A stretch of 64,000 nt of DNA. Source: Nocardioides sp. YR527. Lineage in GTDB: Bacteria; Actinomycetota; Actinomycetes; Propionibacteriales; Nocardioidaceae. Positions 61,893 through 64,000 of this stretch are shown in pieces. The stretch lies in NCBI RefSeq assembly GCF_900101045.1, contig NZ_FNFN01000007.1, positions 186,001 through 250,000 of the forward strand, read 5' to 3'. The first letter of the stretch is position 1; each line of letters begins with the position of its first letter. Under the pieces are notes generated by a model. That model did not search any database. It was not told the origin of the DNA and worked only from the letters and a program-made list of their open reading frames with translations. The translations under genes were made by a program, and so were the position numbers.

Positions 61893-62554
61893 CGCGTCCG
61901 CACCGCGATCATCGACTTGGTCAGACCGAGGAGCCGCTCCCGGAGGATCTCGGAGTCGGGGAAGTAGGAGCGCATCTCGGTCATCCCGACCAGCTCGGTC
62001 CACTGCACATCGGCCATCGCCTCGGCCCGGGATGCGGGAAGCGTGTGGACCAGCGGCCAGCGCTCGGCGACCCGGGCCCGCAGCGCCATCGGAAGGAACT
62101 GCATCCCGGGGAAGAGCCAGTGCGGCTCGATCGGGAAGTACCGGTAGGGCGTCTGGACCCAGTGCCGTGGCGCGGCCTGACGGATCTGCTCGGCCAGCCT
62201 GGAGCGCTGGGCGTGGCCGCCGACGTGCTCGAGCAGGGAGTTGGAGAACACCAGGTCGTACGCCACCGGCGCCCCCGCACCCTCCAACGCACCGCGTGCG
62301 TCGCAGGCGTCGCCGGTCACCGGCGTCAACCAGCCCTCCTTGCCGGCCCCCGGCTCGGTGAGGTTGAGCACGACGACGTGCGCAGGGCGTACGGGTGCCC
62401 GCAGCCAGGACTCGGTGGTGCCGCCGACGTCGAGCACCTTCATGTCGGCGATGTCGGGGAAGAGCGTCGTGAACCTCTCCCAGCGACGCAGCCGAAGCGT
62501 GGCGCCCAAGGACGCGGGAGAGTCCACCAGTCGGGATCGGAGCTCGAGCTTCAC
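61889..62554 (-). CDS. SAM-dependent methyltransferase (class I)
   Basis: 221 residues from GTG 62554. SAM loop MKVLDVGGTTESWL, then VTGDACDARGAL and DLVFSNSLLEHVGGH (motif like that in sugar and lipid methyltransferases), and a C-terminal region around PYRYFPIEPHWLFPGMQFLP. It probably methylates a glycan or an acyl substituent. First gene of a two-gene operon with the second AMP-ligase; dyad 9 is 50 bases upstream. Confidence 0.82.
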   Translation of the reverse strand: MKLELRSRLVDSPASLGATLRLRRWERFTTLFPDIADMKVLDVGGTTESWLRAPVRPAHVVVLNLTEPGAGKEGWLTPVTGDACDARGALEGAGAPVAYDLVFSNSLLEHVGGHAQRSRLAEQIRQAAPRHWVQTPYRYFPIEPHWLFPGMQFLPMALRARVAERWPLVHTLPASRAEAMADVQWTELVGMTEMRSYFPDSEILRERLLGLTKSMIAVRTR

Positions 62555-62604
62555 CCGACAATCGTCAACGGCGCAGCCGCCCGGCGAACGGCTCCCCGAA
62601 CCCG

Positions 62605-62622
62605 GATCCCCCGTATCAGGTA
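62605..62622. promoter_or_regulatory. EPS dyad 9 (ATCCCC-N6-AGGTAG)
   Basis: Spacer CGTATC, nearly identical to dyad 8. It lies between the methyltransferase (50 bases) and the divergent surface protein at 62763 (140 bases). Confidence 0.6.
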
Positions 62623-62762
62623 GGAGCGGTCGCGCTGTCCGGACAGGTGATCGCCCCGAGAAACATGGCCGACATACCGATTCTGGTGGATGCCCGAACG
62701 CTCCGCATCTGTGCAGGGTCGGTATCGCAACGGTGCTGCCTAGACCTGAACGGTGCAACCAC

Positions 62763-64000
62763 ATGCAAACCTCGGCAAGTCGAACGTCCGGTCCGACTGG
62801 CTCTCGAGGCCATGCCCGAAAACCGATCCTTCTCGTCGGCAGCACCCTGATCACGGTCGTCGCCATTGTCGCCTGGACGATCTGGCCGATCTCGCAGAGC
62901 CAGGCGAAGGCGGTCAGCCTGCTCCCCGACGACGCGGTCCCCGCGATCGTGACCGACCCGGATCGACGTCCGGTCGAGGTGGGCCTGCGCTTCCGTGTGA
63001 CCGAGCCCGCCGAGGCGGTCGCGGTCCAGTTCTACAAGAGCTCGGCGAACGCCGGGCCGCACACGGGCACCCTGTGGTCCGGGCGGGGTCGTGAGCTCGC
63101 CACCGCACGGTTCGGCGACAAGCCTCGGCGTGGCCTCCAGGTGGCCGAGTTCGACCGCACGGTGATCCTGCGACCCGGCCGGGACTACGTCGTCTCCTAC
63201 ACCGCGCCCAAGGGCCGCTACTCCACCGACCAGAGCTACTTCGACAAGCCGGTCTCCAGGGGGCCGATCACCGCCGGGGTCAACGCCGGGGTCTACTCCT
63301 ACCGGCCCGGCTCCTTCCCTACCCAGACCTTCGGAGCCAACAGCTACGCCGTGGACATCGTGGTGCGCCCGACCGGCTCCGGCGGGTCGCCCTCGCCCTC
63401 GCCGTCGTCGTCCCCGTCCTCGGCGACCTCCCCGTCGGCCGGCCCGTCCACCGCTTCACCGAGCCCGTCCCCGAGCTCGCCCCCATCGAAGTCGGCTCCC
63501 GCGACCCCGACCACGCCGCCTCCGAGCTCGTCGTCACCGGAGGTCACCGGCGGCCCGACGCCCCCGACCTCGATACCCGACGGGTTCCCGAACCCGGCGA
63601 CCACCGGGGTGCCCGCGGGCGTACGGCTGACTCCCTACGCGGGACCGTGCAACATCACCAAGCCCGGCACCGTGATCGACGGCAAGATCGTGAACTGCAC
63701 GCTGAACGTACGCGCGGCCGACGTCACGATCCGCAACTCGGTGATCAACGGGACCGTCTACAACGACGAGGGGTCCAACGGGCTCGGGTTCACGATCGCC
63801 GACAGCGAGGTCCGGATCGGCAACCGAGGAGGGACGGGCATCGGCAACGTCGGCTTCACGGCCCTGCGGGTGGAGGTCACCGGAGGCAACCGCTCGATCA
63901 ACTGCTGGCGCGACTGCACCGTGCGGGACTCCTACGTGCACGGCCAGTTCACCGACGTGACCGGCGTCGCCCACGAGTCCGGGATCCGGATGGGTTCGGG
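62763..64000 (+). CDS. Surface protein with DUF4082-like and beta-helix domains (truncated by window end)
   Basis: Open frame from ATG 62763 through the window edge. A basic start and hydrophobic helix (LLVGSTLITVVAIVAWTIW) give a signal or anchor. Residues about 65-190 match the DUF4082 pattern (GLRFRVTEPAEAVAVQFYKS...GPHTGTLWSGRGRELATARF...DYVVSYTAPKGRYS). A long Pro/Ser/Thr linker and then a right-handed beta-helix (VRAADVTIRNSVINGTVYN) follow, similar to the 42073 protein. Probably anchored in the wall and interacting with the EPS. The ribosome binding site is weak. Confidence 0.78.
   Translation, partial: MQTSASRTSGPTGSRGHARKPILLVGSTLITVVAIVAWTIWPISQSQAKAVSLLPDDAVPAIVTDPDRRPVEVGLRFRVTEPAEAVAVQFYKSSANAGPHTGTLWSGRGRELATARFGDKPRRGLQVAEFDRTVILRPGRDYVVSYTAPKGRYSTDQSYFDKPVSRGPITAGVNAGVYSYRPGSFPTQTFGANSYAVDIVVRPTGSGGSPSPSPSSSPSSATSPSAGPSTASPSPSPSSPPSKSAPATPTTPPPSSSSPEVTGGPTPPTSIPDGFPNPATTGVPAGVRLTPYAGPCNITKPGTVIDGKIVNCTLNVRAADVTIRNSVINGTVYNDEGSNGLGFTIADSEVRIGNRGGTGIGNVGFTALRVEVTGGNRSINCWRDCTVRDSYVHGQFTDVTGVAHESGIRMGS

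Overview
The window is very GC-rich, with many GTG/TTG starts, 4-base ATGA/GTGA gene overlaps and a deazaflavin (F420)-type oxidoreductase. It also carries the actinobacterial block enolase - DivIC/FtsB-like - DUF501 - Ppx/GppA, with MazG and Mfd nearby. From memory this mirrors the Rv1020-Rv1026 neighbourhood of mycobacteria, and the cbs/SGNH-esterase pair mirrors Rv1075c-Rv1077. I infer a chromosomal segment of a Nocardioidaceae-like actinomycete (Nocardioides or a relative). No plasmid, phage, CRISPR or rRNA signature was seen.

Left part (1-31.3 kb) is mostly housekeeping and small regulator/enzyme pairs. It holds a large LuxR-family ATPase regulator, a lipoprotein, a secreted six-cysteine protein, cbs, an SGNH esterase and a Bax-inhibitor-like membrane protein. 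A short-armed tRNA with anticodon UAA precedes def and an ACT-domain protein. Then come the Ppx/DUF501/FtsB-like/eno block, a secreted phytase-like esterase, HxlR/nitroreductase, an MFS exporter, mazG/NUDIX, a LuxR regulator with an alpha/beta-hydrolase domain, a HEPN/nucleotidyltransferase pair, mfd, an aldo-keto reductase, MerR/SDR, TetR/M15 peptidase and a siderophore-interacting reductase.

Right part (31.4-64 kb and beyond) is an exopolysaccharide (EPS)/cell-surface locus. It encodes a tyrosine phosphatase, a polysaccharide co-polymerase fused to a BY-kinase, a Wzy/ligase-like membrane protein, an acyltransferase-3, seven glycosyltransferases (one a GT2-GT4 fusion), a Wzx-type flippase, a CDP-alcohol phosphotransferase and a polysaccharide deacetylase. 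It also encodes four secreted surface proteins: two paralogous beta-propellers and two beta-helix proteins, one cut by the window edge. A further module has two AMP-forming ligases, a free acyl carrier protein, a PLP decarboxylase, a GNAT and a methyltransferase. That gene set resembles the exosortase-associated EPS loci of Gram-negative bacteria. An HNH endonuclease pseudogene and an MFS gene interrupt the locus.

The most interesting non-coding signal is an 18-bp dyad, AT-N-CCC-N6-GGG-N-A(T/G). I found nine copies. All nine are between 32.2 and 62.6 kb, in gaps in front of EPS or surface-protein genes, and none was found elsewhere by eye. It looks like the operator of one EPS regulon. Two families of long palindromic intergenic repeats are scattered through the window, and each has run into the 3' end of a gene (an acyltransferase and an MFS transporter), supplying its last codons. 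All family assignments are from reading the sequence; no database search was run.
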